The notes beneath the pieces were generated by a model. That model was not told where the DNA came from. It worked only from the letters and a program-made list of their open reading frames with translations, and did not search any database. Source: Streptomyces diastaticus subsp. diastaticus (GTDB lineage: Bacteria; Actinomycetota; Actinomycetes; Streptomycetales; Streptomycetaceae). Taken from it: DNA of 64,000 nt. Position numbers and translations under genes: made by a program. Position 1 is the first letter of the stretch; the number at the start of each line of letters is the position of its first letter. This document shows positions 7,945 to 16,662 of the stretch, piece after piece. The DNA lies in the NCBI RefSeq assembly GCF_011170125.1, contig NZ_BLLN01000003.1, positions 1,246,001 to 1,310,000 on the forward strand. The letters are read 5' to 3'.

Positions 7945-9133
7945 CCGCGCCCTCGGCCACCGGAGCCCCACGGCCGGTCCGGAGCACCCCCGCGCCCACC
8001 ACCAGGCCGAAGGCGAGCACCGTCACCAGCCCGAACGACACCACCAGCGAGGAGAGGTCGGCCACCCCGCCGATCGCCGAGGGCGCGATCAGCCCGGAGG
8101 TGTACGTGATGGTGGCGACGCCCGCGATGGCCTGCGCCGGGCGCGGGCCGCTGCGGGCCGCCGCCGCGAAGGCCAGCGGCACCACCACGGCCACGCCGAG
8201 GCCGATCAGCCCGAACCCGGCCAGCGCCGCCACCGTGCCGGTCGAGGCCACCACGAGGACCCCGCCCGCGGTGGCCAGCACGCCGCCCACACGGACCGTC
8301 CCCACCGGTCCGAACCGGTCCACGACGCGGTCGCCGCTGAGCCGCGCCACCGCCATGGTCAGTGCGAACGCCGTGGTGGAGGCGGCCGCGACACCGTGCG
8401 AGCCGCCGAGCACGTCCCGCAGGTAGACGCCGGACCAGTCCATCGCCGCGCCCTCCGCGAAGACCGCGCAGAAGCCGACGGCGCCGATCAGCAGCGCGGA
8501 CCTCGGCGGCAGCGCGAACCGCGGCGGCGGCGTCTCGTCGGGCTCGCTGCGGACGTCCGGCACCCCCTGGCACACCGCGACCGCGAGCGCCGTCAGCACC
8601 AGGGCGGCGCCGGCGTGGTGCAGCCGGGCGTCCACGTGCAGGTGGGCGGCGAGCGTCCCGGCCGCCGAGCCGAGCAGCGCGCCCACGCTCCACATACCGT
8701 GCAGCCCCGACATCACCGACCGGCCGATCCGGTTCTCGACCTCCACGCCCAGCGCGTTCATCGTCACGTCCGACATCCCGGCGCTGGCCCCGTAGACGAA
8801 GAGGGCCAGGCAGAGCGTGAGAAGGCTCGGGGCGAGTGAGGGCAGAGCCAGGGAGAGGGTCCACATGGCGACCAGGGCGCGCAGCGCCGCCCGGGAGCCG
8901 AACCGGTGGCTCACCGACCCGGCCAGCGGCATCGCCAGCGCGGCGCCGACGGCGGGGAAGGCGAGCGCCAGGCCCAGCTGTCCCGCGCTGAGCTGGGCGT
9001 GTTCCTGGATCCACGGCACCCGGGTCGCGAAGCTCCCCGTCACCGCGCCGTGCGCGCAGAAGACGGCGGCGACGGCGTACCGGGCCCGCCGCACACCGCC
9101 GTCCTTCACCGGTGTGTCCGCGTCCGCTGTCAT
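7910..9133 (-). CDS. MFS transporter
   Basis: A 407-residue major facilitator protein with about twelve hydrophobic segments. Features are an early VPWIQEHAQLSAGQLGLALAFPAVGAA loop and AGSVSHRFGSRAALRA, matching the loop 2-3 motif (G-x3-D/HR-x-G-x-R). The style resembles Streptomyces YbjJ/sugar-efflux-like carriers. An AGGAGG precedes the ATG at 9133. It is divergent from the ROK-family gene with an inverted repeat in the 120-base gap, so a sugar-like substrate under ROK control is inferred. It overlaps the thioesterase gene tail to tail by 35 bases. Confidence 0.82.
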   Translation of the reverse strand: MTADADTPVKDGGVRRARYAVAAVFCAHGAVTGSFATRVPWIQEHAQLSAGQLGLALAFPAVGAALAMPLAGSVSHRFGSRAALRALVAMWTLSLALPSLAPSLLTLCLALFVYGASAGMSDVTMNALGVEVENRIGRSVMSGLHGMWSVGALLGSAAGTLAAHLHVDARLHHAGAALVLTALAVAVCQGVPDVRSEPDETPPPRFALPPRSALLIGAVGFCAVFAEGAAMDWSGVYLRDVLGGSHGVAAASTTAFALTMAVARLSGDRVVDRFGPVGTVRVGGVLATAGGVLVVASTGTVAALAGFGLIGLGVAVVVPLAFAAAARSGPRPAQAIAGVATITYTSGLIAPSAIGGVADLSSLVVSFGLVTVLAFGLVVGAGVLRTGRGAPVAEGAVSPAAADAPRS

Positions 9134-9203
9134 CGGGTTCCCCTCCTGGATGGAACGGCACGGACCCGCCCCGGACGGACCGGTCGCCCTGCCGGGCGGT
9201 AAA

Positions 9204-9226
9204 CTATCAGGAACCCTGCCTGATAG
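9204..9226. promoter_or_regulatory. Palindromic operator in the MFS/ROK divergent gap
   Basis: CTATCAGG at 9204-9211 and CCTGATAG at 9219-9226 form a perfect 8-bp inverted repeat with a 7-base spacer. It lies in a locally AT-rich stretch just upstream of the ROK gene start at 9254. The position fits an operator for the ROK regulator itself, shutting both promoters; the binding protein is inferred. Confidence 0.6.
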
Positions 9227-9253
9227 ATAAGTTGTTTCTGGAAGGATCGCGGC

Positions 9254-10453
9254 ATGCCCGCCTCACCGCGCACCGCCCGGGTCATCAACGACCGGCTCGC
9301 CCTGGACCATCTGCTGCGCGAGGGCCCGCTGACCGCGGCCCGCCTCAAGGAACTGACCGGCCTCTCCCGGCCGACCGTCGCGGATCTGGTCGAGCGCCTC
9401 ACCGAGGCCGGGCTGATCCGGGTCGTGGGGGAGAGCGGCGCCGACCGGCGCGGGCCCAACGCCCGCCTCTACGGGCTGGTCGCCGAGCGCGCCCACCTCG
9501 CCGCCCTCGACGTACGGACCAGCGGCCTCGCCCTCGTCGTCACCGACCTCCTCGGCACCCCGCTCGCCGAAGCCCGGCTGCCCATCGACGGCGGCCTCGG
9601 GACGGTGCCCGCCGTGGAACGCGCGGTCGGCCTCCTCGACACAGCGCTCGCCGAGGCCCGCGTCGAGGCGCTGCACAGCGTCTGCGTCGGCGCGCCCGGC
9701 CTGGTCGACCCGGCCACCGGCGAACTGCGCGACTCCACCGGGCTGCCGGGCTGGCACCGGCGCCTGGTCCGCGCCCTCCAGGGCCACCGCTCCGCCCGCG
9801 TCCTGGTCGAGAACGAGACCAACCTCGCCGCCGTCGCCGAACGCCGCCACGGCGCGGCCCAGGACCACGACACCTTCGTGCTGCTCTGGCTCGGCCACGG
9901 CGTGGGCGCCGCCGTGGTCCTCGACGGGGTGCTGCGTCGCGGGGCCGGGGGAGGCGCGGGCGAGATCGGCTTCCTGCCCGTCCCGCTGACCTCCTCGCTG
10001 CCCAGCGCCACCGACTGCGGCGGTGGCTTCCACTCCCTGGCCGGAGCCTCGGCCGTGCACGACCTGGCCCGCCACCACGGTCTGCCCGTCGCCGGGGCGC
10101 GCGAGGACGCCGACGGCCGCGACGAGCCCGTCTCCGCGACAGCCGTCCGCGCCGCACTGGAGGCGGGCGCCGCCGGAGAGCTCTTCCTCGACGCCCTGGC
10201 CGACCGGGTCGCCCTCGGCGTCGCCGCCGTCGCCGCCGTACTGGACCCCGGCTGCGTCGTCCTCGCCGGGGAGACCGGCGAGGCCGGCGGGGAGGCCCTG
10301 GCCGCCCGTGTCGGCAAACGCCTCGCCACCCTCTCCCCGCTGCGCACCGACGTCCGGGCGACCCGTCTCGGCGGCAGGGCCGTCCTGGCCGGCGCCCTCC
10401 TGGCGGCCCAGGAGGAGGCGCGGGAGGCCGTCTTCTCGCCGGAGGCGACGTAG
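9254..10453 (+). CDS. ROK family transcriptional regulator
   Basis: A 399-residue protein. The N-terminal winged helix is LLREGPLTAARLKELTGLSRPTVADLVERLTEAGLIRVVGE (about residues 17-57). A ROK sugar-kinase-like domain follows from about residue 75, with LVENETNLAAVAER and the glycine-rich GHGVGAAVVLDGVLRRGAGGGAGEIG. The usual ROK zinc cluster CGCxGxLE is not seen: the corresponding region reads ATDCGGGFHSLAGASAV, with only one cysteine. This suggests altered metal binding. GGAAGG precedes the ATG. It likely represses the divergent MFS gene in response to a sugar or sugar phosphate. Confidence 0.85.
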   Translation: MPASPRTARVINDRLALDHLLREGPLTAARLKELTGLSRPTVADLVERLTEAGLIRVVGESGADRRGPNARLYGLVAERAHLAALDVRTSGLALVVTDLLGTPLAEARLPIDGGLGTVPAVERAVGLLDTALAEARVEALHSVCVGAPGLVDPATGELRDSTGLPGWHRRLVRALQGHRSARVLVENETNLAAVAERRHGAAQDHDTFVLLWLGHGVGAAVVLDGVLRRGAGGGAGEIGFLPVPLTSSLPSATDCGGGFHSLAGASAVHDLARHHGLPVAGAREDADGRDEPVSATAVRAALEAGAAGELFLDALADRVALGVAAVAAVLDPGCVVLAGETGEAGGEALAARVGKRLATLSPLRTDVRATRLGGRAVLAGALLAAQEEAREAVFSPEAT

Positions 10454-10863
10454 GCGGCCGCGTCCGGTCCCCGACCGGACCGTCCCGCACGCCGATCCGC
10501 CGGACAGCCGGTCAGGTGGCTGACCACGCCGGACTCCGCGAGCCCCCCGGACCCCTCCGGCTCAGCCTCTCCCGCCCCGGCCGGCGTTCAGCCCGGCCGG
10601 GCTGAACGCCGGGAAGCGGCGCCCGGGCGGCCAGGGCCGCCGAGCGCCGCGGACCACCCCGGCCCGGCACCGGCGTTCGCGGCCGGCCGTGACGGCCACC
10701 GGCACCGAGGCGTCGGCCGGCGGCCCCGCCCCCCTCGGCCGGCGGCCCCGCCCCCCTCGGCCGGCGGCCCCGCCCTGGCGTGCGGCCCCGCCCTGGCGTG
10801 CGGCCCCGCCCCGGCCGGCGGCCCGGCGCCGACCGCCCCGGCCACGCCGGAGAGCCCCAGCCC
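10454..10863. other. Intergenic stretch with short GC tandem repeats
   Basis: No credible gene in these 410 bases; open frames here are arginine- or proline-rich by-products. The notable content is a tandem repeat at 10713-10811. The rest is featureless GC-rich DNA between the convergent ROK and NAD(P)-binding genes, with the GGCCGGGCTGAACGCC region near 10580-10612 able to form weak hairpins. Confidence 0.5.
10713..10811. repeat. GC-rich minisatellite (22-base and 18-base units)
   Basis: Two exact 22-base units start at 10713 and 10735, each beginning TCGGCCGGCGGCCCCGCC. A third, shortened unit starts at 10757. Two exact 18-base units (TGGCGTGCGGCCCCGCCC) follow at 10776-10793 and 10794-10811. 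The shared core CGGCCCCGCCC shows the two unit types are related. It is probably replication-slippage DNA, and copy number may vary between strains. Confidence 0.8.
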
Positions 10864-11601
10864 TCAGGCCCCCCGCTCCGACAGGAACTCCTCGAAGGTG
10901 ACCGAGCCCCGCACCCCGCCGGGGGCCAGGTGCTTCCCCGACCGGAACGCCCCGTACGTGCGCCCGGCCAACGGCACCTCCACCATCCGCCGCTCCTTGC
11001 CGGAGGCGGCCACCCATGCCTCGGCCAGTGACCGCAGGTCGCGCACCTCCGGGCCGCCCATGTCGGGCACCCGCCCCGCGGGTGACCCGAGCGCCAGTCC
11101 GGCGAGGCGTCCCGCCACCTCCTCGACGGCCACGGGCTGGTCCTGGAGCCCCTTGGGCAGCAGCATCACCGGCGGCCGCCCCAGTGCCCGCAGCACGGAG
11201 CGCACCAGGTCGTGGAACTGGGTGGCCCGCAGCACGGTCCACCCGATGCCGGACTCCTCGACCATCCGCTCGACCTTGTGCTTGACCCGGTAGTACGGGT
11301 ACGGCACCTGGTCCACCCCCACGATCGAGATGTACACCAGGTGCTCCACACCGGCCCGGCGCGCGGCGGACAGCAGGTTCCCCGCCGCCTCGTCGTCGCC
11401 GCCCATGGGGGAGGAGGCGACGTGCACGACCGTCCCGACCCCGGCCAGGGCCGCGTCCAGGCCCTGCCCCTTGCGCAGGTCGACCGGATGGTGCGGATCG
11501 CGCCGGCTCAGCACCCGTACGTCCTGCCCCTCCTCGCGCAGCCGCGCCACCAGCGGCCGCCCCAGGGTCCCCGTCCCGCCCGTGACCATCATCGTCGTCA
11601 T
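10864..11601 (-). CDS. NAD(P)-binding SDR/NmrA-like family protein
   Basis: A 245-residue atypical short-chain dehydrogenase or NmrA-like protein with an N-terminal Rossmann motif MVTGGTGTLGRPLVARLREEG. VVHVASS follows, then YISIVGVDQVPYPYYRVKHKVE, which keeps the Y-x3-K-like catalytic pair. The C-terminal part resembles the proteins that Streptomyces genomes annotate as NAD(P)H-binding or NmrA. The ATG at 11601 is chosen because the Rossmann strand begins at residue 4. It is divergent from the riboflavin operon; no pathway link is evident. Substrate unknown. Confidence 0.8.
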   Translation of the reverse strand: MTTMMVTGGTGTLGRPLVARLREEGQDVRVLSRRDPHHPVDLRKGQGLDAALAGVGTVVHVASSPMGGDDEAAGNLLSAARRAGVEHLVYISIVGVDQVPYPYYRVKHKVERMVEESGIGWTVLRATQFHDLVRSVLRALGRPPVMLLPKGLQDQPVAVEEVAGRLAGLALGSPAGRVPDMGGPEVRDLRSLAEAWVAASGKERRMVEVPLAGRTYGAFRSGKHLAPGGVRGSVTFEEFLSERGA

Positions 11602-11683
11602 GGCTGCCAGCCTGGCAGCAGCGGGGCGGGGCCGCGCGCCGGCCGGGGCTCCTGTGAGTCGGACCACAGGCGGACGACGGCCC

Positions 11684-11713
11684 TTGACCGGCGTGGCACA
11701 CTGGCGGGAGTAG
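11684..11713 (+). promoter_or_regulatory. Probable promoter of the riboflavin operon
   Basis: TTGACC at 11684-11689 followed after 18 bases by GAGTAG at 11708-11713. This would start transcription just before the FMN riboswitch at 11721. The -35 is good and the -10 is weak; position relative to the riboswitch is the main support. Confidence 0.45.
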
Positions 11714-11720
11714 TCAAGCA

Positions 11721-11847
11721 GCGCACTCCGGGGTCGGTGTAATTCCGAACCGGCGGTAACAGTCCGCGACCCGTCCGCATCCAGTGGGCGGTTGACCAGG
11801 TGGAATTCCTGGACCGACGGTGAAAGTCCGGATGGGAGGCAGTGCGC
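11721..11847 (+). promoter_or_regulatory. FMN riboswitch (RFN element)
   Basis: The element shows the conserved RFN core: GGGGTCGGTGTAATTCCGA, ACCGGCGGTAACAGTCCGCGA and the closing GGTGAAAGTCCGGATGGGAG. The P1 helix pairs GCGCACT at 11721-11727 with AGTGCGC at 11841-11847. FMN binding is known for the family to reduce expression of riboflavin genes, here the ribD-ribE-ribM-ribBA-ribH run beginning about 150 bases later. Whether the control is by termination or start-site masking cannot be settled by eye; no obvious intrinsic terminator was found in 11848-11980. Confidence 0.95.
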
Positions 11848-11995
11848 GGCGGGCGAGGACGTGCCGCCGTGGTGCCGTTTCCGCGGGAGAGATCCCACGG
11901 GACGGTTCCTTCCGGTGTCGTGCGTGCCGTCGTCCGTCTCGCTGTCCTCGTGACAGGCCCCGGAGTCCGTGCCCGAAAGAGGCAGGAGGACCCGG

Positions 11996-13132
11996 GTGGC
12001 CGGCCCCCAGGTGAACGAGCGGGAGCGCGCCGCGATGAGCCGCGCCCTCCGACTGGCCGCGCGCGGCCTCGGCACCACCAGCCCCAACCCCGTCGTCGGC
12101 TGCGTCGTCCTCGACGCCCGTGGCGAGCGGGCGGGCGAAGGCTGGCACCGCCAGGCGGGTGGCCCGCACGCCGAGGTGCACGCCCTGCGGGAGGCGGGGG
12201 GCCGGGCGCGGGGCGGCACCGCCCTCGTCACCCTGGAGCCCTGCAACCACACCGGCCGCACCGCCCCGTGCGCCCGGGCCCTCGTCGAGGCCGGGGTGCG
12301 CCGTGTCGTGTACGCGGTCGCCGACCCCGACCCGCGGGCCGAGGGAGGCGCCGCCACGCTGCGAGCCGCGGGCGTCGAGACCGCCGCGGGCCTCCTCGGC
12401 GAGGAGGCCGAGCGGGTCAACGCCGCCTGGCTCACCTCGGTGCGGCGCGGCCGCCCGCACATCACCTGGAAGTACGCGGCCACCCTCGACGGCCGCACCG
12501 CCGCCGCCGACGGCACCAGCCGCTGGATCACCTCCGCCGAGGCCCGTGCCGACGTCCACCGGCTGCGCGCCGAGGCCGACGCGGTCCTGGTCGGCTCCGG
12601 CACCGCCCGGGCCGACGACCCGCACCTCGCCGCCCGGCTCCCGGCCCCCGCGCCGGACGCCCCCGCGCCCGTACAACCGCTGCGCGTCGTCCTCGACACC
12701 ACCGCCACCGCCGTACGCCCCGGCGCCCGCGTCCTCGACGGCGCCGCCCCCACCCTGGTCGCGGTGGCCGGGGACGCCGACGCCGGACACCTCGAGGACC
12801 ACCCGCACGCCAAGGTGCTGCGCCTGCCCCGCGCCGGCGGCGGGCTCGACCTCACCGCGCTGCTCGACGCCCTGCACGCCCGCGAGGTCCGTTCCGTGCT
12901 GCTGGAGGGCGGCGCCCGGCTCGCCGGCGCCTTCGTCGCCGCGCGGGCCGTCGACCGGGTCGTCGGCTACCTGGCGCCCGCGCTGCTGGGCGCCGGGCCG
13001 CAGGCACTGACGGACGGCGGAATCTCCACCATCGCCGACGCGTTGCGACTCGACATCACCGACGCCCGCCGCATCGGACCCGACCTGCGGATCACCGCCG
13101 TCCCCGCCACCCCCCTCACGAAGGAGCACTGA
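11996..13132 (+). CDS. ribD: Bifunctional pyrimidine deaminase/reductase RibD
   Basis: A 378-residue enzyme for two steps of riboflavin synthesis: deamination, then NADPH reduction of the ribosylaminopyrimidine. The N-terminal deaminase zinc site is visible as HAEVHAL and the PCNHTGRTAPC motif (TLEPCNHTGRTAPCARAL). The reductase domain starts near residue 160 (HITWKYAATLDGRTAAADGTSRWITSAEA), with a LLEGGARLAGAFV NADPH-binding segment near the end. The GTG at 11996 is preferred over the GTG at 11969 because AGGAGGA sits five bases before it. First gene after the FMN riboswitch; its TGA abuts the ribE start. Confidence 0.93.
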   Translation: MAGPQVNERERAAMSRALRLAARGLGTTSPNPVVGCVVLDARGERAGEGWHRQAGGPHAEVHALREAGGRARGGTALVTLEPCNHTGRTAPCARALVEAGVRRVVYAVADPDPRAEGGAATLRAAGVETAAGLLGEEAERVNAAWLTSVRRGRPHITWKYAATLDGRTAAADGTSRWITSAEARADVHRLRAEADAVLVGSGTARADDPHLAARLPAPAPDAPAPVQPLRVVLDTTATAVRPGARVLDGAAPTLVAVAGDADAGHLEDHPHAKVLRLPRAGGGLDLTALLDALHAREVRSVLLEGGARLAGAFVAARAVDRVVGYLAPALLGAGPQALTDGGISTIADALRLDITDARRIGPDLRITAVPATPLTKEH

Positions 13133-13765
13133 GTGTTCACCGGAATCGTCGAAGAGCTCGGGGAAGTCACCGCCGTGCGGGATCTCGGTGACGCCGCCCG
13201 TTTCCGGCTGCGCGGCCCGGTCGTCACCGAAGGGGCGCGGCACGGTGACTCCATCGCCGTCAACGGCGTCTGCCTGACCGTGGTCGACCACGACGGTGAC
13301 TCCTTCACCGCCGACGTCATGGCCGAGACACTCGCCCGTTCCAGCCTCGGCGCGCTCGCCCCGGGCTCCCGCGTCAACCTCGAACGCCCCACGGCCGTCG
13401 GCGGCCGCCTCGGCGGTCACCTCGTCCAGGGCCACGTCGACGGCGTCGGCACCCTCACCGCCCGCGAGCCCTCCGAGCACTGGGAACTGGTCACCGTCTC
13501 CCTCCCCGCCCCCCTCGCGCGGTACGTCGTGGAGAAGGGCTCCATCACCGTGGACGGCGTGAGCCTGACCGTGGTCGAGGCGGGCGAGGAGCACTTCACC
13601 ATCAGCCTCATCCCGACCACCCTCGCCCTGACCACCCTCGGGCTCAAGCAGCCCGGCGACCCGGTCAACCTGGAGGTCGACGTGATCGCCAAGTACGTCG
13701 AGCGGTTGCTCGGCGACCGCGCCGCGCCCGCCGCGCCCCCCGCGAGCGCCGAGGAGGCCCGGTGA
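13133..13765 (+). CDS. ribE: Riboflavin synthase alpha subunit
   Basis: A 210-residue riboflavin synthase, which dismutates two 6,7-dimethyl-8-ribityllumazines to riboflavin and the pyrimidinedione. It has the expected two lumazine-binding repeats. The first begins [12 protein letters not shown] and contains [12 protein letters not shown]. The second begins [14 protein letters not shown] and contains [16 protein letters not shown]. The GTG start immediately follows the ribD stop, and its 3' end overlaps the next gene by 4 bases (GTGA), so translational coupling is likely. Confidence 0.95.
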   Translation: MFTGIVEELGEVTAVRDLGDAARFRLRGPVVTEGARHGDSIAVNGVCLTVVDHDGDSFTADVMAETLARSSLGALAPGSRVNLERPTAVGGRLGGHLVQGHVDGVGTLTAREPSEHWELVTVSLPAPLARYVVEKGSITVDGVSLTVVEAGEEHFTISLIPTTLALTTLGLKQPGDPVNLEVDVIAKYVERLLGDRAAPAAPPASAEEAR

Positions 13766-14412
13766 GCGCCTTCGACTGGCTCAACTCCGAGGCGTTCACC
13801 GCCTTCGGCCAGCACGTCATCTGGTCCGACATGGCCGGCAACACGATCGGTCTGGCCGCCCTCGCGCTCGGCTGGCGCCGCTCCATATGGACCTGGCCGG
13901 CCCAGTTCCTCTCCGGCCTGATCCTGGTCGGCGCCTACGCCTCGGCCCAGCTCAGCGGCGGCGTCGGCAAGCAGCTCCTGGTCATCGGCGTCGCCCTGTG
14001 GGGCTGGCGGCAGTGGACCCGGGGCAGGCAGCAGGCCCAGGACGGCTCCATCGCGGTCCGCTTCGCCACCTGGCGCGAGCGCGGCCTGCTGCTCGCCGGG
14101 ACGGCCGCCGGCACCCTCGCCGTCGGCCTCCTCTTCAGCGCCGTGCCGGCCCTCTCCTGGAACCCCTGGCCGGACGCGTACATCTTCGTCGGCACCCTCG
14201 CCGCGATGGTCGCGCAGGCCCGCGGGCTGGTGGAGTTCTGGTTCGCCTGGCTCCTCGTCGACATCGTCGGCGTCCCCCTCGCCTTCAGCAGCGGCCTGGC
14301 CTTCTCCGGCCTGGTCTACGTGATCTACCTCGCCCTCGTCCTGTGGGGCATGCGCGACTGGTGGCAGCGCTCCCGCGCCGCCACCGCCGCGCTGGAAGGA
14401 GCACCGGCATGA
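13762..14412 (+). CDS. ribM: PnuC-family riboflavin transporter RibM
   Basis: A 216-residue membrane protein with about six to seven hydrophobic helices and the PnuC-type aromatic motif [15 protein letters not shown]. PnuC homologues placed inside actinobacterial riboflavin operons (RibM) are known to import riboflavin and analogues such as roseoflavin. The position between ribE and ribBA downstream of an FMN riboswitch is the main reason for choosing riboflavin over nicotinamide riboside. It overlaps ribE by 4 bases and ribBA by 4 bases (ATGA), giving a tightly coupled operon. Confidence 0.88.
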   Translation: MSAFDWLNSEAFTAFGQHVIWSDMAGNTIGLAALALGWRRSIWTWPAQFLSGLILVGAYASAQLSGGVGKQLLVIGVALWGWRQWTRGRQQAQDGSIAVRFATWRERGLLLAGTAAGTLAVGLLFSAVPALSWNPWPDAYIFVGTLAAMVAQARGLVEFWFAWLLVDIVGVPLAFSSGLAFSGLVYVIYLALVLWGMRDWWQRSRAATAALEGAPA

Positions 14413-15713
14413 GTGCTGGCCACGACAGCTACGACCCCGCCGCGCCCGGTGAGGGACGGCTCCTGCTCGACCCGGTGGAGCAGGCCGTCGCCGACATCGC
14501 CGCCGGACGGCCCGTCGTCGTGGTGGACGACGAGGACCGGGAGAACGAGGGCGACCTCGTCCTCGCCGCCGAGAAGGCCACCCCCGAGGTCGTCGCCTTC
14601 ATGATGAGCGAGTGCCGCGGGCTGATCTGCGCCCCCCTGGAGGGCCCCGACCTGGACCGCCTCGACCTGCCCCAGATGGTCGCCACCAACACCGAGTCCA
14701 TGCAGACGGCCTTCACCGTCTCGGTCGACGGCTGTGGCGCCCACGGCGTCACCACCGGTATCTCCGCGGCCGACCGCGCCACCACCCTGCGGCTGCTCGC
14801 CCACACCGCGACCACCCCCGGCGATCTGGTCCGCCCGGGCCACGTCTTCCCGCTGCGCGCCAAGCCCGGCGGTGTCCTGGTCCGGCCCGGCCACACCGAG
14901 GCCGCCGTCGACCTCGCCCGGCTCGCCGGACTGCGACCCGCCGGCGCCATCGTGGAGATCGCGGGCGAGGACGGCACCATGCTGCGCCTGCCCGAGCTGG
15001 TGCCCTTCGCCCGTAAGCACGGACTGTCGATCATCTCCATCGAGGACCTGATCGCCTACCGGCGCAGCAGCGAGCCGACCGTCCGCCGCGAGGCCACCGT
15101 CCACCTGCCGACCGCCTCCGGCGACTTCACCGCCCACGGATACCGCTCCACCGTGGACGGCGTCGAGCACGTCGCGCTCGTCCACGGCGACCTCGGCGAC
15201 GGCGAGGACATCCTGGTGCGGCTCCACTCCGAGTGCCTGACCGGGGACATCTTCCACTCCCAGCGCTGCGACTGCGGCCCCCAGCTCCAGCAGTCCATGG
15301 ACCGTGTCGTCGAGGACGGCCGGGGCGTCGTCGTCTACCTCCGCGGCCACGAGGGACGCGGCATCGGCCTGCTCTCCAAGCTCCGCGCCTACGAACTCCA
15401 GGAGCTGGGCCGCGACACCCTGGACGCCAACACCGAGCTGGGCCTGCCCGCCGACGCCCGCGACTACGCGGCCGGCGCGCAGATCCTCACCGACCTCGGC
15501 GTCCGGAGCCTGCGCCTGCTCACCAACAACCCGGACAAGTCCGACGCGCTGGCCCGGCACGGCCTGCGGATCACCGGCCGCGAACCGCTGCCGGTCCAGG
15601 CGGGCGAGCACAACCTGCGCTACCTGCGTACCAAGCGCGACCGCATGGGCCACGACCTGCCCTGGCTGGAGGGCCGTCCGCCGGCCCCCACCGGCTCCTG
15701 CGGCAGCCAGTAG
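14409..15713 (+). CDS. ribBA: Bifunctional DHBP synthase/GTP cyclohydrolase II
   Basis: A 434-residue fusion supplying both riboflavin precursors. The N-terminal 3,4-dihydroxy-2-butanone-4-phosphate synthase has [34 protein letters not shown] and [16 protein letters not shown]. The C-terminal GTP cyclohydrolase II begins near residue 225 and has [20 protein letters not shown], whose three cysteines bind zinc, and [19 protein letters not shown]. Both active-site sets look intact. The start is the ATG at 14409 overlapping the ribM stop. Confidence 0.95.
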   Translation: MSAGHDSYDPAAPGEGRLLLDPVEQAVADIAAGRPVVVVDDEDRENEGDLVLAAEKATPEVVAFMMSECRGLICAPLEGPDLDRLDLPQMVATNTESMQTAFTVSVDGCGAHGVTTGISAADRATTLRLLAHTATTPGDLVRPGHVFPLRAKPGGVLVRPGHTEAAVDLARLAGLRPAGAIVEIAGEDGTMLRLPELVPFARKHGLSIISIEDLIAYRRSSEPTVRREATVHLPTASGDFTAHGYRSTVDGVEHVALVHGDLGDGEDILVRLHSECLTGDIFHSQRCDCGPQLQQSMDRVVEDGRGVVVYLRGHEGRGIGLLSKLRAYELQELGRDTLDANTELGLPADARDYAAGAQILTDLGVRSLRLLTNNPDKSDALARHGLRITGREPLPVQAGEHNLRYLRTKRDRMGHDLPWLEGRPPAPTGSCGSQ

Positions 15714-15802
15714 ACGCACGCGCCTCCCGAACACGTGCACCCGGCGCACGTCACCCAAGACACCCACCACGATCCATCCACTGCGACCGCGAGGAGAAGC
15801 GA

Positions 15803-16288
15803 GTGAGCGGCAAGGGCGCCCCCGAACTGAGTGTGAAGAACTGCCAGGACCTGCGGGTCGCGGTGATCGCCGCGCAGTGGCACGAGCAGGTCATGGACGG
15901 GCTGGTCGACGGCGCCCTGCGCGCCCTGGGCGAACTGGGTATCAGCGAGCCCACCCTGCTGCGCGTCCCCGGCAGCTTCGAACTCCCCGTCGTCGCCAAG
16001 GTGTTGGCCTCCCGGGGGTACGACGCGATCGTCGCCCTCGGCGTCGTCGTCCGCGGCGGCACCCCCCACTTCGAGTACGTGTGCCAGGGCGTCACCCAGG
16101 GCCTCACCCAGGTCTCGGTGGACACCGGCGTCCCCGTCGGCTTCGGCGTGCTCACCTGCGACACCGAGGAGCAGGCGCTCGACCGGGCCGGCATCGAGGG
16201 CTCCCGCGAGGACAAGGGCCACGAGGCGGTCACCGCCGCCGTGGCCACCGCGGCCGCGCTGCGGACCGTCGCCGAACCCTGGCGCTGA
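15803..16288 (+). CDS. ribH: 6,7-dimethyl-8-ribityllumazine synthase
   Basis: A 161-residue lumazine synthase that condenses the pyrimidinedione with dihydroxybutanone phosphate and forms icosahedral or pentameric shells. Signature segments are [34 protein letters not shown] and [21 protein letters not shown], with the catalytic His in the TPHFEY loop. The GTG at 15803 follows GAGGAGAA. Last gene of the riboflavin run, 89 bases after ribBA. The hisE promoter appears to lie in its last codons. Confidence 0.95.
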   Translation: MSGKGAPELSVKNCQDLRVAVIAAQWHEQVMDGLVDGALRALGELGISEPTLLRVPGSFELPVVAKVLASRGYDAIVALGVVVRGGTPHFEYVCQGVTQGLTQVSVDTGVPVGFGVLTCDTEEQALDRAGIEGSREDKGHEAVTAAVATAAALRTVAEPWR

Positions 16289-16312
16289 CCGGTCCCAGGA
16301 AGCGCGTAGGGT
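16285..16312 (+). promoter_or_regulatory. Probable hisE promoter inside the ribH 3' end
   Basis: CTGACC at 16285-16290 and TAGGGT at 16307-16312 with a 16-base spacer lie so that transcription would begin at or next to the hisE ATG at 16323. The histidine pair may therefore be transcribed independently of the riboswitch-controlled genes, possibly leaderless. Confidence 0.45.
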
Positions 16313-16322
16313 GGGGGACACC

Positions 16323-16595
16323 ATGTCCAAGAAGACGTTCGAGGAGCTCTTCACCGAGCTCCAGCAGAAGGCCGCGCACGGCGACCCCGGCACCTCCCGC
16401 ACCGCCGAACTGGTGGACAAGGGAGTCCATGCCATCGGCAAGAAGGTCGTCGAAGAGGCCGCCGAGGTGTGGATGGCCGCCGAGTACGAGGGCAAGGAAG
16501 CCGCCGCCGAGGAGATCTCCCAGCTCCTGTACCACGTACAGGTGATGATGGTCGCCCGCGGCATCTCCCTCGACGACGTGTACGCCCATCTCTGA
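16323..16595 (+). CDS. hisE: Phosphoribosyl-ATP pyrophosphatase
   Basis: A 90-residue enzyme of the MazG-like all-alpha NTP pyrophosphatase superfamily, second step of histidine synthesis (PR-ATP to PR-AMP). Recognised from [52 protein letters not shown], with the E-E-x2-E metal ligands in [12 protein letters not shown]. The ATG at 16323 is used; an in-frame GTG four codons upstream is possible but would place the -10 inside the gene. hisG follows after 67 bases. Confidence 0.93.
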   Translation: MSKKTFEELFTELQQKAAHGDPGTSRTAELVDKGVHAIGKKVVEEAAEVWMAAEYEGKEAAAEEISQLLYHVQVMMVARGISLDDVYAHL

Positions 16596-16662
16596 GCGCC
16601 CCACCCCGCGCTCCCGCACCACCTCCCCGTACCGCACTCTCCCGCACGAAGGGCCCGACCTC

